Source of the DNA: Eucalyptus grandis
Lineage: Eukaryota; Streptophyta; Magnoliopsida; Myrtales; Myrtaceae
Length of the DNA stretch: 64,000 nt
Assembly: GCF_016545825.1 (NCBI RefSeq)
Contig: NC_052614.1
Location: 20,540,559-20,604,558 of the forward strand
Reading direction: 5' to 3'
Numbering within the stretch: position 1 is the stretch's first letter; each line of letters starts with the position of its first letter. Below the pieces are notes generated by a model. The model made no database searches and was not told where the DNA came from. It was given only the letters and a program-made list of their open reading frames with translations. The position numbers were made by a program, and so were the translations under genes. Positions 11,456-21,783 of this stretch are shown here, piece by piece.

Positions 11456-12495
11456 CTGCATTACCAATTAACCAAGAAAATTGTTCAGTATAAGAAGATT
11501 TTCTATCACAATTGGCTGCGATATTTTAATTAGTTTTTTCTTTTTTTTGGGTAAAAGCGATATTTTAGTTAGTTGTATTCTTGAGAAAGCTTAAATTAAT
11601 TCAGCAAGTTCGACTGAAAATTTAAGGTGTTCAATATTAAAAACTTGCCAAATGAAATGAAAATTCCATCCAAACAGCCAAAGCTAAACCTAAAGTCAAA
11701 AGCTAGAGCCAAGGCTAAAAATTGATCAAAAACAGGTTCAAAGCCACCCCAAACACAACAATGAGCTTTTCAAGACATCAGCATGGTAACACAGACAGTT
11801 GCTTTTATCGAAAAAGAAATTCCAACCCCTATCCCCTCTCAATATCAGTGTTATAAGAGATATCATCAGAATGTATTCAAATGTTACTTTCTGAGAGAAA
11901 CAAATATGAAAATTTACACAAATACGTACCAAAGTCAGAAGCATCACATGCAGCATTTAATTTGTTTTAGATCAAGAGATTGGTTAATGATTTCAAAAGT
12001 ACATCTAAATCAGCAAAATGTTGCTAGAAATCTCAGGTTTGGCACTCCAAACATAACAAGGATCACTGCCCAAGCATTTGCAAGCAATAAACACCCTATG
12101 ATGAGCTGTCAGTGAATTTTTCACATTGAGAAAAAAGAAAATCTTTCATGCAACAATGAGATTTATCCAATTTGATACGGAGGCGTCAAAATCTTCCTAA
12201 CAACTCTTTGACGTAGGGATCAGGCGTCAACCTCACATTATTGAGCATAGGCTTGTGGGTTTATGATTTTTTGTTCGTCGAAATTGTACATGATTTTCAT
12301 ACCGTCCAAAATTCCCGGCATGTACTACATGGAAGGGCAAAAATGCAGGGCTGAACATTTGCAACCAAAATCGGCGAGTACAAACAATCTCCCAGAAAGC
12401 AAGTCATGTATCCCCAAAAGAAGCACGACTCATACAGCTTTTTGATCCTACTTGGACAACCTCGGAAAAACACAAATCCCATTTTTCGTGCCACC
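11456..12495. other. Pack-hAT interior, probably captured intron
   Basis: AT-rich sequence between the PTB and HYPK fragments with only short, unrecognised frames. It may be PTB intron or 5' sequence of the HYPK donor. Confidence 0.4.
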
Positions 12496-12499
12496 AATT

Positions 12500-12720
12500 C
12501 TTTATCGAAGCAAGGAACAATTTCAGCAACAGCATCACCTTTATGCTCGCATAAGGTCCTTTCAGCCACCTTCCGATCCAGCCGTTCTCAGATTTTACCA
12601 TACACTACTAGAAAGCTCAGGCCAGTGAGAATAAATGCGTTCAAGCACATGGCATAAGCTGACCTCCCTCAAGTTCATTAGCGATTATGTCAACGTCAGC
12701 TGCATTGATCTTCACAGTTC
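12500..12720 (-). pseudogene. HYPK-like (huntingtin-interacting protein K) fragment
   Basis: Two exon-like pieces lie on the minus strand. The first (about 12718-12665) reads GTVKINAADVDIIANELE, preceded by ctgcag. The second (about 12580-12505) reads RKVAERTLCEHKGDAVAEI. Together they match the C-terminal UBA-like region of plant HYPK proteins, small ribosome-associated partners of the NatA N-terminal acetyltransferase. The N-terminal half and the last few residues are lost, and the intron between the pieces is short or altered. Identification rests on the VDIIANEL and ERTLxEHKGDAVA strings. Confidence 0.75.
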
Positions 12721-12724
12721 CCTG

Positions 12725-13182
12725 CAGGTTTAAGATTAGTTCCACAACTAGCTAATGAGGTTTCATAAAATTCTACATGAACGTACTTTATGAGAAGTGA
12801 GAAAAATTGTGGCAACATCAAAAGAGGTTCTCAGAATCTGCATGGTACTACGCATGCTGAGGGGGAGAGCATGGACGTACAACAATCGCAAAGTCCTATC
12901 GAAAGTTCCTCATTTGAGTAAAACGAGAAGGTATAATCCTTTCGTAGACCCACATGCTATTACATCTATCCAACACAACACAACACAATTAATCATAATG
13001 CAATGGATCAAGGCATGGAAAATATAAAGAAAAATATCCATAATCCTTTGGCAAAAAAAAAAAAAAAAAAAAAAAAGATCAAAACCTGCTATCACCACAT
13101 GTCCTGGAAAAGTTGCGTTGCTGTATTAGTGGAACAACACTTGAATTAAAATTGCCAATGCCATCACTAATAGAGCTGACGC
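12725..13182. other. Pack-hAT loop spacer with A-run
   Basis: No gene recognised. It contains an A-run of about 24 bases at 13053-13076 and ends at the inner edge of the right inverted arm. Confidence 0.5.
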
Positions 13183-14985
13183 CAATAAACTATATCCGTG
13201 CTTTGGGGAAAAAATCCCAGTTGCTACAGAATAAGCACCAAAAATTCTGGTCATTAAAAGGCTTCAGAATTTTATAAAATAATAAAATACGGGCTAGTCA
13301 TACAAGTGCAGAGAGAGAGAGATAAATGCATGCAGTTCGAACATGTTGGTCAATCTTACTTCATCTCTTTATCACCTTTGGTTTTCAGAATGTTCTTCCT
13401 AAACCATCTTGACCATGTAGTTCTTATCAGGAAAAGGAAAAAGAAAAAAAAGAACAATCAGAAGATGTAGGGGCAAGTGACACAATAGATGGAGTCATTT
13501 GGCACCTCGATGTTGACTCGTCACATCCTGGGATAATATAGATCACTTTTTGGGCTCATTATCAACTAAAAGGTCAACCCATTATCCCTCACGCCTCGGT
13601 CTGAATCTAGACCATCAACGCAATTACAACTGTCAAGGAAGGCCCTTATCAAAATTAAACCAGCCACCTCGCATCCAGCAATCACTAAACGCTATCATAA
13701 CGATGTTTTCATGATTTCAATTAACAAGTCAATGACAGGCCAACGGGCTTAGAGCAAGACATAGCCTGCATATCATGTCCTACGAGAGATGCCTTATTCA
13801 AATTAAAAAGTCTAAGCGACCCTCAGCATGTCCTGGCTGAATAATATTAGAAACAAAGAGAACTCATGAGACATAGTAAAACAAAAAAGAAAACAAACCT
13901 CTTGTCTAAAGGAATTTATCAATTCTTCTGAATATTCTTGCATCGAGAATACCTTCTTTGCCACATCCTGCAATTGGATCAAATACGAGAGAAAGTTAAA
14001 ATCCGACCAAAAAAAAAAAAAAAAAAATCATCATCGGAGATCACATAGGTCTATACCATAAGCATCGCAAACACACGGAAACAAATATGACCAAATGATC
14101 TCGGAGGCAATAAAAATCTACACTTTGCATGACAATAATCAATTGAGACTGGATGCATTTGCCGTGCATCTCAGCAAAGTTATTGGGAATATACATATAA
14201 ACATCAATATGGAAGAACAACAGATCTGGCTTTTCAAGGACTATCCATGATTTGCAACAATAGCACTCATTTTAGAGCCTTTTCGGAGTATGTCCTACGG
14301 CATGATGAATAGCCAAACCCAAGATTAAAGAAAAACTACGGGCGAAAAGCATACTACTAATGACATTTCAGGCATATTTGAACTCCTATAAAATCCCTTC
14401 CGTCACCCCGTCGTACAGAGAGAAAGAGAGAAAAGAGAAAGCGAGGAATTACTGGACAAGCCGGTGCCGGATTTGGAGCTAGAGGGGGCGCGGTGGTTCG
14501 CCGGTCCCGCGGTGGTTATTTGTCGAAGAGAGGGAGGGGGCGACAGAGACGCGAGTAGAGAGAAAGAGTAAGGACGTACGAGTTGGGGCCGGAACCGGAG
14601 CCAGAGGTGCGGCGCGGTGGTTCGCCGGTCGGAAAGAGGGAGGGCAGAGAGAGAGGAAGGTCGCACGCCGGAAGGCAGAGAGAGAGGGGGAGGTCGCACG
14701 CCGGTCGGTTGCTCGCGGTCGTCTCGCCGGTATCCTCTGGTTCGCGGTTGCTCGCGGTGCTTCGGCGGTCGGAAAAGCGAGGGCGAGAGAGAGGGAGTTC
14801 GTCGGGGAGAGAGGCGCAAAGAAAGAACCCGCGATTGTAAACCCTCTCTCCGAAGCTCTGATACCGGAAATTTTCAAAATGAGCGCCTGAAATTGTGGGT
14901 CCCACGAGGACACGTGTCGCGCTGCGAGCGCCTTCTTGTTTGCCACGTTGATACATAAGACGTACCCAATATTTTCTCCTCGGAC
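13183..14985. repeat. Right arm of internal long inverted repeat
   Basis: Reverse complement of 4371-6196. Long perfect stretches alternate with single changes and small indels. Both arms keep the pyrimidine-rich leader, the kinase exon and the sequence up to 'gggattttttcccc'. The two arms are separated by about 7 kb, so a read-through transcript could fold into a 1.8-kb stem. Confidence 0.9.
13899..13967 (-). pseudogene. Raf-like protein kinase exon fragment (right arm)
   Basis: Inverted copy of the kinase exon at 5414-5482. It reads DVAKKVFSMQEYSEELINSF and then RQE, so the residue before the ATP-binding lysine is changed from V to K. This copy retains a proper acceptor (ttgcag) and the gttt donor, so it may be the less altered copy at its 5' edge. 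Confidence 0.78.
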
Positions 14986-14996
14986 GGAACCCCCTT

Positions 14997-15034
14997 CTTC
15001 TTCTTCTTCTTCTTCTTCTTCTTCTTCTTCTTCC
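14997..15034. repeat. (TTC)n microsatellite
   Basis: About twelve tandem ttc units directly outside the right arm of the inverted repeat. Its position suggests the arm boundary fell in or beside this repeat. Confidence 0.95.
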
Positions 15035-15321
15035 TTCCTCCTGCTGGCTGCTGCTTCACCCACCACCACACCGCCGCCCCACGCCCTACTCACCAACACC
15101 TCTTGGCCATCGAACCACCACCACCCACTGCTCGTCCGATGAGCCGTCTCGCTGTTGAGCTCAATGAGCCGTCGCGCCGTCCGTGCCACTACTCGCCGCT
15201 GAGAGCCATCTCCCTTGACATCACCGTTGGACGCCGTCACCCCTCGCTCGCCTCGCCGCTCAGCCGCTTGCCGTCAACGCCGCCATTAGACGTCGCTCGT
15301 CCCCGCGGTGGAGGCTGCTCG

Positions 15322-15463
15322 CTCGCCCAGCCGCCCCGACGTTGCTCGCCGCTCGCCCAGCCGCCTTGACGCTGCTCGCTCGCCACTCGCCCAGTCGCCT
15401 CGAAGCCGCTCGCCACTCTCCTAGTCGCCCCGACGCTGCTCGCCGCTCGCCCAGCCGCCTAAT
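15322..15463. repeat. ~30-bp GC-rich minisatellite, about five units
   Basis: Degenerate tandem units begin with ctcgcccagccgcc and end with gacgctgctcgcc. The units vary by substitutions and small indels. Confidence 0.8.
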
Positions 15464-15486
15464 GAGCCTTAACTCCACACCCCTTC

Positions 15487-15530
15487 GCCTCCGCCTCCGC
15501 CTCCACCTCCACCTCCACCTCCACCTCCAA
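15487..15530. repeat. Hexanucleotide (CCTCCR)n repeat
   Basis: Tandem cctccg, then cctcca units, about seven in all, followed by unique sequence. Confidence 0.85.
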
Positions 15531-15965
15531 CTCAGTTGCACCCCCACTCTCTCTCTCCTTCCGCCTGTTTGGTCGGGGGCAACGTGGGACGCCCTCGGAG
15601 ACTCCGGCGGGGGCCTACCAGCTGATCGACGATGAAACGGTAGGGTTGGATTTATCTCAGTTTATTTGGATTTTTAGCTTGCAAAATGTTTTTGTAGGAC
15701 GTATGACAGTTGAATTTAACTAAAGTCATTTAACTCGACCATGTTATGTTCATTTTAGTGACAAGTGGACCATATTTTTCTCATTGAGCCTTCCGTATGT
15801 AAACCTGGGATTTGTTAAAATAGCATGCTACTGAAGTGAGAGAAGCTGAGTCCAAGTTGTTCTTGTCTATTATGTTTATGCAATTTCAAGGGAGTATGGC
15901 ATTAACGTAACTTTAGTCTTTTACCTTTTGATTCTATTGTAAGCTTCTATTTCATTTCACGAGAT

Positions 15966-16790
15966 CCCAACAAATGGAGCTGGTTTGATTGAGTATATAT
16001 GCCATCCTTTTCGGTCCCGAATGTACTGTCCGTCGCATGAGCATGACAACACAACTTGATGTTGTAGTTGCAAGCGTTTGGAGGTAGTGGTCTAGGCTAG
16101 CACAAGTAAATGCAATGCCATGCTTTGTTCCCACAATCTTGCGGATTGTATATTTTAAATGCATTGAATCAGCTGTACTCATTTTTTTGTTTTTCTTTCT
16201 TTTGATATTTATTTTACCTCGACGGTCGTGGAACACAACATACATATCTTTGGGAGATGGACGAAGTTTATGCCTCGAGTGCATGGAATCTGCTATCATG
16301 GACACTAGTATTTGTCAACCACTTTATCATGCGATCGAGACTACTATGAAGGAATGAACATGAAATTGGATCAGCAAATTCCAATGCTTTTGGTTGAAAG
16401 ACAAGCACTTAATGAGGCTATTGTTGGAGAAAAAAATGTACGACATGGTATGAGGTTTGGGTTTTCTTTCAAAGTTGGTGTGCCATTCTGATGCTAGTTT
16501 TCTGCGGGGCCACCATCACATGCCGAGACAAAGAGGTTTATGTCTTTCCGAGGAGCAAGCGTGTCCAGTGTATGATATTGGACATCTACGATTTTGCTTT
16601 CGGGAAATCAGAGTAAATCCTTGAGCAAGATTCACCTGTTCAATTTTACACTCGTTTCATTGCTTTTGTATTCAGGTTCACCCGAGACTTGGAGGCCACG
16701 GGCTTGTTGGAATGAAAACTCAACCTAGAAATTGACAAGGAAATGCGAAGTTACAGCCATTCTTGTTCTTTATGGTCTACCGAGGTAAGT
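15966..16790 (+). pseudogene. DA1/DAR-type LIM peptidase fragment
   Basis: Plus-strand exon pieces match plant DA1 ubiquitin-activated peptidases, negative regulators of organ size. They read CHPFRSRMYCPSHEHD and CCSCKRLE (about 15990-16082), then YISLGDGRSLCLECMESAI and MDTSICQPLYHAI (about 16230-16340), then QQIPMLLVERQALNEA (about 16370-16430), GHHHMPRQRGLCLSEEQ (about 16508-16560) and CEVTAILVLYGLPR (about 16745-16785, followed by a gtaagt donor). A stop codon interrupts the first piece after the HEHDNTT string, and the downstream HEMMH metallopeptidase motif was not found. The order of pieces follows the family, so this is a truncated genomic copy. Confidence 0.85.
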
Positions 16791-17239
16791 GTGACTGAAA
16801 AGCTCTTGTTTCACAAAGTAATGAATATATTTATTAAGTACACAATAGCTCTTCATATACATGTTTTAAAAATTTGTAGGTTAGAAAGACTTCTTGAGGA
16901 TGAGTTGACAAACAACTGCATATTTGACGGGTCTTCCTAAGTAGACGATCTAAACTTTTCCAATGCATAGTTGTTAGGAAGTCCCATTGAGCTGTGACAG
17001 AGAGACTTTCCCAACATAGAGCTTCAGAAAAATGGTCGATGCTAATGAAACTTCTTGTATAGTTCAATGGATGCTTATACTTCATTTCGGAGTGATGGCA
17101 TTATGGGTCCTGTTATGGAGAAGTACGTCTTGGAAGTGAAAGTGTTGTGATAAGTTGGCGTGGCCATTTCTCGAGATAAGTATTGTGAAAGTTTTGCTTA
17201 ACTAAAGATGAAAAAAAAAAAAAAGAACTTGTAAGAACA
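16791..17239. other. Pack-hAT right interior, unrecognised
   Basis: Follows the DA1-like donor site. An acceptor-like 'ttgtag' occurs near 16879 but the sequence after it does not match the DA1 peptidase region that I know. Confidence 0.4.
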
Positions 17240-17378
17240 CGGAACCGACCACGGAACTGTAATAGGGTAGGTTCCGGGTTCCAAGTTCCAACGGGTAGAT
17301 TCCGGGTTCCAAAAATTAGGAAACTGTACCCCAAGGTAGGTTCCGGGTTCCGGGCGGAACCTGTAAGGAACCTGGAAT
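17240..17378. repeat. Right subterminal ggttcc-rich region of Pack-hAT
   Basis: Repeated ggttccgggttcc and ggaacc motifs mirror the left end and lead into the right terminal inverted repeat. Confidence 0.7.
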
Positions 17379-17390
17379 CGCTCACCCCTA

Positions 17391-17398
17391 GTTGTGGT
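17391..17398. repeat. Right 8-bp target-site duplication of Pack-hAT
   Basis: Exact copy of the left duplication, gttgtggt. Confidence 0.92.
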
Positions 17399-19813
17399 GG
17401 ATCTTTGCTCTCCGCCTTCTCCCTTTTGGCTTCGTATTGGTAATGGTTGGTCAGAATTTTTTTTGCCTCGGTAGGGGTGATTTTAGATTCTTTATGGGTA
17501 ATTGACTGAGTGTTAAAATATAGAGAGAATTATTTAGAGTAGTACGCGGTGTACGGAGATTCGTGACCATTTGAGAATCCACTCATGTTTTAGCAGAACC
17601 AGAGGATTGAGATGTAATTTTCCAACACTCATAGCTGAATAAAGTACATTCAAGTTGGACAACTCTAAAATAGTGAAGATTTGTCTAAAATATGCAATCG
17701 GGTACCTCTATTAGCTCCTCCTTTTAAGAGCCATATAACAATTCCAATGCAACATTTAATATTCTCAAGGATATTCGATGGTAGGCACCATTCAGCAAAA
17801 TTAGCTAAAACCTTAAAAAAATAAAAAAATAAAATTAGAGAGAGGGGGAAAGGGATGGTGCTGCAACACCTCTGTGGATAGCAAGGGAGACCAACCATCT
17901 TGCATTCACTCGCAAGAGGACTATTAAATTAATGTCTCGAGTTTGAATTCAGATAATGCTTTATTAAACTGAATTTGTCAATAAAGATTTCCTCAGTAGA
18001 TTTCAAATTGAATGAAGAAGCTCTTCTTTTCTTAGACTTCTTATAGTTGCATAAAAGAGAAAATAAACTAGAATAGAAAAAAAAAAAACAAAGGTTTCTC
18101 TTATTTTATTTGCAGGAGGAGCCGAATCCCTCTGCAGGTTATCCATGGTGCACACAGTATTCTAGGGCTGGGTTTCTTTTAGCCGATGATAATTAAAGAA
18201 AGAGGTCTTTGCACGTGGAGCCAAAAAAAAAAAAGTAAAAAAAGGAGCGCCGCTTGAGACAAGCGGCTGAACCGCACGTCTCCTGAAGCCCTATGAGAGA
18301 GAAAGAAAAGGAGCAGCACGTAGGAGCCGCACACGTCAAGCTGAAGGGAGTACATATAAGGTCTTGTTTAAAATTTGAATGCGTTTTGTGCCATGAGTTT
18401 ATAATCAAATGAGTTATTTATTTATAAACATTTTGGGTTTGGGGTTAAATTTATGTGTGGGAAACACTCGAGCGTGTGAGCAATTATAAACTCTGATTCT
18501 CTCTGATGGATTATTTGCTATTGGCTTTTCCCGTAGACATAGATATCGATATTCAAACCGAACCATATAAATTTTTAGTGTTTTTATTATTTCTCGTTTA
18601 TTTCTCTGGTGATTTTACAATGACGTAAATTGTAAGATTATATTGTTTTGGTGTATTATATTTCGACCAGGACCTTGGGCCCTACCCTGAGGGCGAGGCA
18701 CCCTCGCTCGTGGTGGTGCCACCATGCGCTACCATCTTAGTTATAGCCATAACGACCGCCATGTGAGGATCAATTGACCCTCATCAACCAACACTTGCTA
18801 GGTGATAGGGAGCGCAAACAGGCCTTCGCTCATGGTGAGGCATAAGCTTAAATCGTTGGCCATGAAAAGTTTGGCTGCTCTCGTGGAGACCCAGCGAAAT
18901 GGTTGCTAGCTACGTTTCTGCTCTTCCAGTTGTTAGCTTACAGAACCACATTGGAGCGTTATCATAACTGAGAGTCGTCGAAAAAATAAGTCACATTCAT
19001 TTTTCCCGTCACTCAAAATAAATGAAGAAACGAAAGTATTTGATTGTGTTTTAAAATAAATATTTTATTTAGTTGCACTTTTGAAAAATTTGAAGATTTG
19101 ACAGCACTTTTGCAAACTTTAAAAATACAACACATAGATGATGCCTTTTTACAAGAAGAATGTTCCATCACTATTGCTTCTTCTTTTTTTGTCGAACCAT
19201 CACTATTACTTGAAACTGAGACTATTTGCATAAGATTTTGAGAAAAAAAGGGTAGTTAACAGTGTATATGCATCCATAGATGATGAGCTTGGTCTTACTC
19301 AATGTTTTTCAAGTGTTCACAGTCGGATAAATTTCATGGTTGGTCGCTTAACTTGGGTGACATTGCAATTGGGCCACTAATTTATTTCGATCACTTGATG
19401 CAGTGAACTCTTTTACCGTTTGCAATTGAGAAATGATTAAGTGATGGTCTTTAATCTACTATGAGAATAACAGATTACAAAAAATCTTAATAAATAATTA
19501 TAAATTATTATGAGATTTACTCATTTAAGAATTTTTACTCATAACGTATTATTATTCTCATAGTAATCTAAAAGACTATTATACTAAATAAGCCATTTGC
19601 AATTCATGCACTTTGGCCCGAATTTGGTGAAACAATAGCATGGTGGACACATGGCGTGCACATAGTGGGAGCCATGTCATCCTAACAAAATCAAAATAAT
19701 TTAAAACACATAAGTAAATAAAAAGAGGGCAGAGGGCATCGAGTCACACGAGATAATTGTTAAGTATTTGAACATTTTTAACTTTTATGTGGTATTGTCA
19801 ACTTTCTCTTTTT

Positions 19814-19859
19814 GGGGGAGGGAGGGAGGAAGGGAGGGAGGGAGGGAGAAGGAAGGGGA
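19814..19859 (+). repeat. G-tract run, potential G-quadruplex
   Basis: At least seven runs of three or more G separated by single A or short A/G loops on the plus strand. This satisfies the classical G3+N1-7 quadruplex pattern several times over. Confidence 0.75.
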
Positions 19860-19977
19860 CATGTGGTCTCAAAGATGGTGTCTTTGTACGCATCCGTGAC
19901 TAGGGGTGAACTGGTGTGTATCATTGAGAGGTGGTGGTGGATGGATTTTTGTTGGGTTGCGCATCCATGAGATTCTG

Positions 19978-19979
<2 letters not shown>

Positions 19980-20012
<33 letters not shown>
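19980..20012. repeat. (CT)n microsatellite
   Basis: About sixteen tandem ct units. Confidence 0.95.
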
Positions 20013-21007
20013 ATCTGATCAGTTGGTGATACATATGAAAGATCACTTTCTTCCTCCACATGGTTGCCTTGCTGTATTGTTCCCTACCCATCTCTCTTCT
20101 TTCTTCTTCATCTCTTGCCCTTGAACACACTGTGATTCCTCTTAATTTGACCTAGTTTAAACAGACAGTTAAAAAGAGGACAAACGGACGGAACAAATTG
20201 GAGGTAAAGTAGATATTCATCGCTTTCCAATATATTAGCGAGAGTCTGCACAAAAAAACACAAAAGCCGCCAGAAGTGTTTATTATAATTAATGTTTGCA
20301 AAGATCTGCATTACTTAGCAATTCAATAGTGGGCTTTTGGACTGAAGTTTTGTGAACATGAAGAAAAGCAGATTATATTTCTAATGATTAAGTGAGATTT
20401 GACATTACCGACCAAAAAAAAAAAAAAAAATGAGATCTGACATTCGCCAAGATCCGTCGAAGATTTCTTATAAAGGTCGATGCACGGTAGTTAGCATTAT
20501 TATGAACCTGATTGAACATCGTGTTAAAGTTCGAACCTTGTTGTGTTATTATCTTAATAAAAAAGTTGCAGTGACTTAATTATAGGTTGTGTTTATTTTG
20601 TGAAAAATAAACTATTTAGAGAACATTTTCCTGAATATATAAATATATACTGTTATTGATAGTGAACACATTTTTCATTAACTAATTATCTTAAGTGAAA
20701 CATGCTATTACTTTTAGATAAATATTTTTCAAATCATTCATATTCCACGAAACAAACGGAGCCATTTTGTCCACTCTTATTTTGAATTGATTGGCATGAA
20801 TTCATTCTTTCATTCACAGGTAACAGATATTTAGCTTTTTACATAAGCCTAATTTTTAAGAGTGGTAAGACATAATATACATAAGCATGTCATTCTGCAG
20901 GAGCCATCGATTATGCATTAGTGACATTACCCTAACCTATATAGCTTGAAATATAGCAATTCAATCATACCAGGAGTAACCGAAATCACAGTTTATCTTG
21001 AAGTTTC

Positions 21008-21241
21008 TGTTGGATATATTATTAATATAGTCCAAAACAATATGTTCACATACAAGCCCAATAGGTAAAAGCATGGTTATTTGGGTCCATATGGGCCGAA
21101 GCCCAATAACGTGCATATAAAAACTCTAGGGTTTCCTCTGTTGGAGGTAACATTATTGTTGAAAGCATTCCAAACTTGATGTCTCTTGGTGTAATACTTC
21201 AAGCAACTACTTCTTCTCTCTCAAACCTATTACCTCTAACA
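21008..21241 (+). repeat. 5' LTR of Copia 1 (234 bp)
   Basis: Direct partner of 26799-27029. It differs by scattered substitutions and a few indels, mostly around 21140-21170. It contains the cattccaaacttgatg motif (21166-21181) that recurs in the element's 3' internal region. Confidence 0.95.
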
Positions 21242-21783
21242 ATCTTGAAGTATTAGGTTCGTGTGTCGGATTTGAGCGAGTAAAGTGTGTTCTTGAAGAT
21301 TTCGTCAAGACGAATTCGCGGCTGTAATTTACTTTTGATTTCGACGGTGATATTGGCCGGGATCTGAGTTTGAAGATTCGGGTGACCGAAATCTTTGATT
21401 CAAAAACCCAAAAATTATAGCCAATTTAAGAGGGTGAAACCACTTGGGCTTTGATCTACTCGTCGCTACGAACGTTTTGAGTGGTCACTCGCGTCAATCG
21501 GAGGTCGGACGGAGAAGTTATGGCACCCGGAAGTTTCCATCTGAATTTCTAGCGAATTTTGGGGACGAAATTTCTAGCGAATTTCGGGGGCGAAAATTTC
21601 CAGCGAGTTTCAGTGACAAAGGCAGTCCATCTTAAGGTTTTTGGGCGCTCCAGATCTGTTTTTGGGGTTTGTTTTGGCAAATTCCATCTTTACAAAGTAG
21701 TTTGATCAAGGTTAGGGAGTTATTCAACTTTGTTGCTCGAGGACTTCAAGGTGCACTCTTTCTAACACTTTGCTTTGATTAAA

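Larger units (their letters stand above)
15035..15965. other. GC-rich exon-like region, origin unrecognised
   Basis: A GC-rich stretch (to about 15650) with several overlapping open frames on both strands, typical of a captured plant 5' leader or first exon, followed by AT-rich sequence. The frames are low-complexity in Pro, Ser and Arg and I recognise no family. It could belong to the DA1-like donor to its right, but nothing proves this. Confidence 0.4.
4047..17390. mobile_element. 13.3-kb non-autonomous hAT (Pack-hAT) carrying host gene fragments
   Basis: The element begins with taggggtgagcg (4047-4058) and ends with its exact complement (17379-17390). It is bounded by a perfect 8-bp duplication, gttgtggt. 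Both subterminal regions (about 4059-4200 and 17240-17378) are dense in ggttcc/ggaacc motifs, as expected for hAT transposase-binding ends. I found no BED zinc finger, DDE catalytic core or hATC dimerisation region, so it must depend on a transposase supplied in trans. The interior holds recognisable pieces of at least six host genes on both strands and a long internal inverted repeat. The intact duplication argues that the whole assembly moved as one unit. It is very long for a non-autonomous hAT, and stepwise nested insertion cannot be ruled out for the interior. Confidence 0.88.
17399..21002. other. Intergenic spacer, no gene supported
   Basis: Only short, unrecognised frames occur in these 3.6 kb. 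The sequence is AT-rich apart from a GC-rich patch near 18660-18900 that uses 'gcgaggc' words like the cores of the small TIR elements, and the simple repeats listed separately. Confidence 0.5.

Noticed and set aside
14403..15240. Long frames on both strands (up to 253 codons) in the right arm and GC-rich repeats
   Set aside because: They are Arg/Ser/Pro-rich, overlap on both strands, and correspond to a leader-like pyrimidine tract and simple repeats. The inverted copy at 4268-5031 gives different, equally arbitrary frames.
4047..17390. A possible hAT transposase gene inside the Pack-hAT
   Set aside because: No BED finger, no DDE block and no hATC region were seen in any frame. All recognised coding matter comes from host genes.
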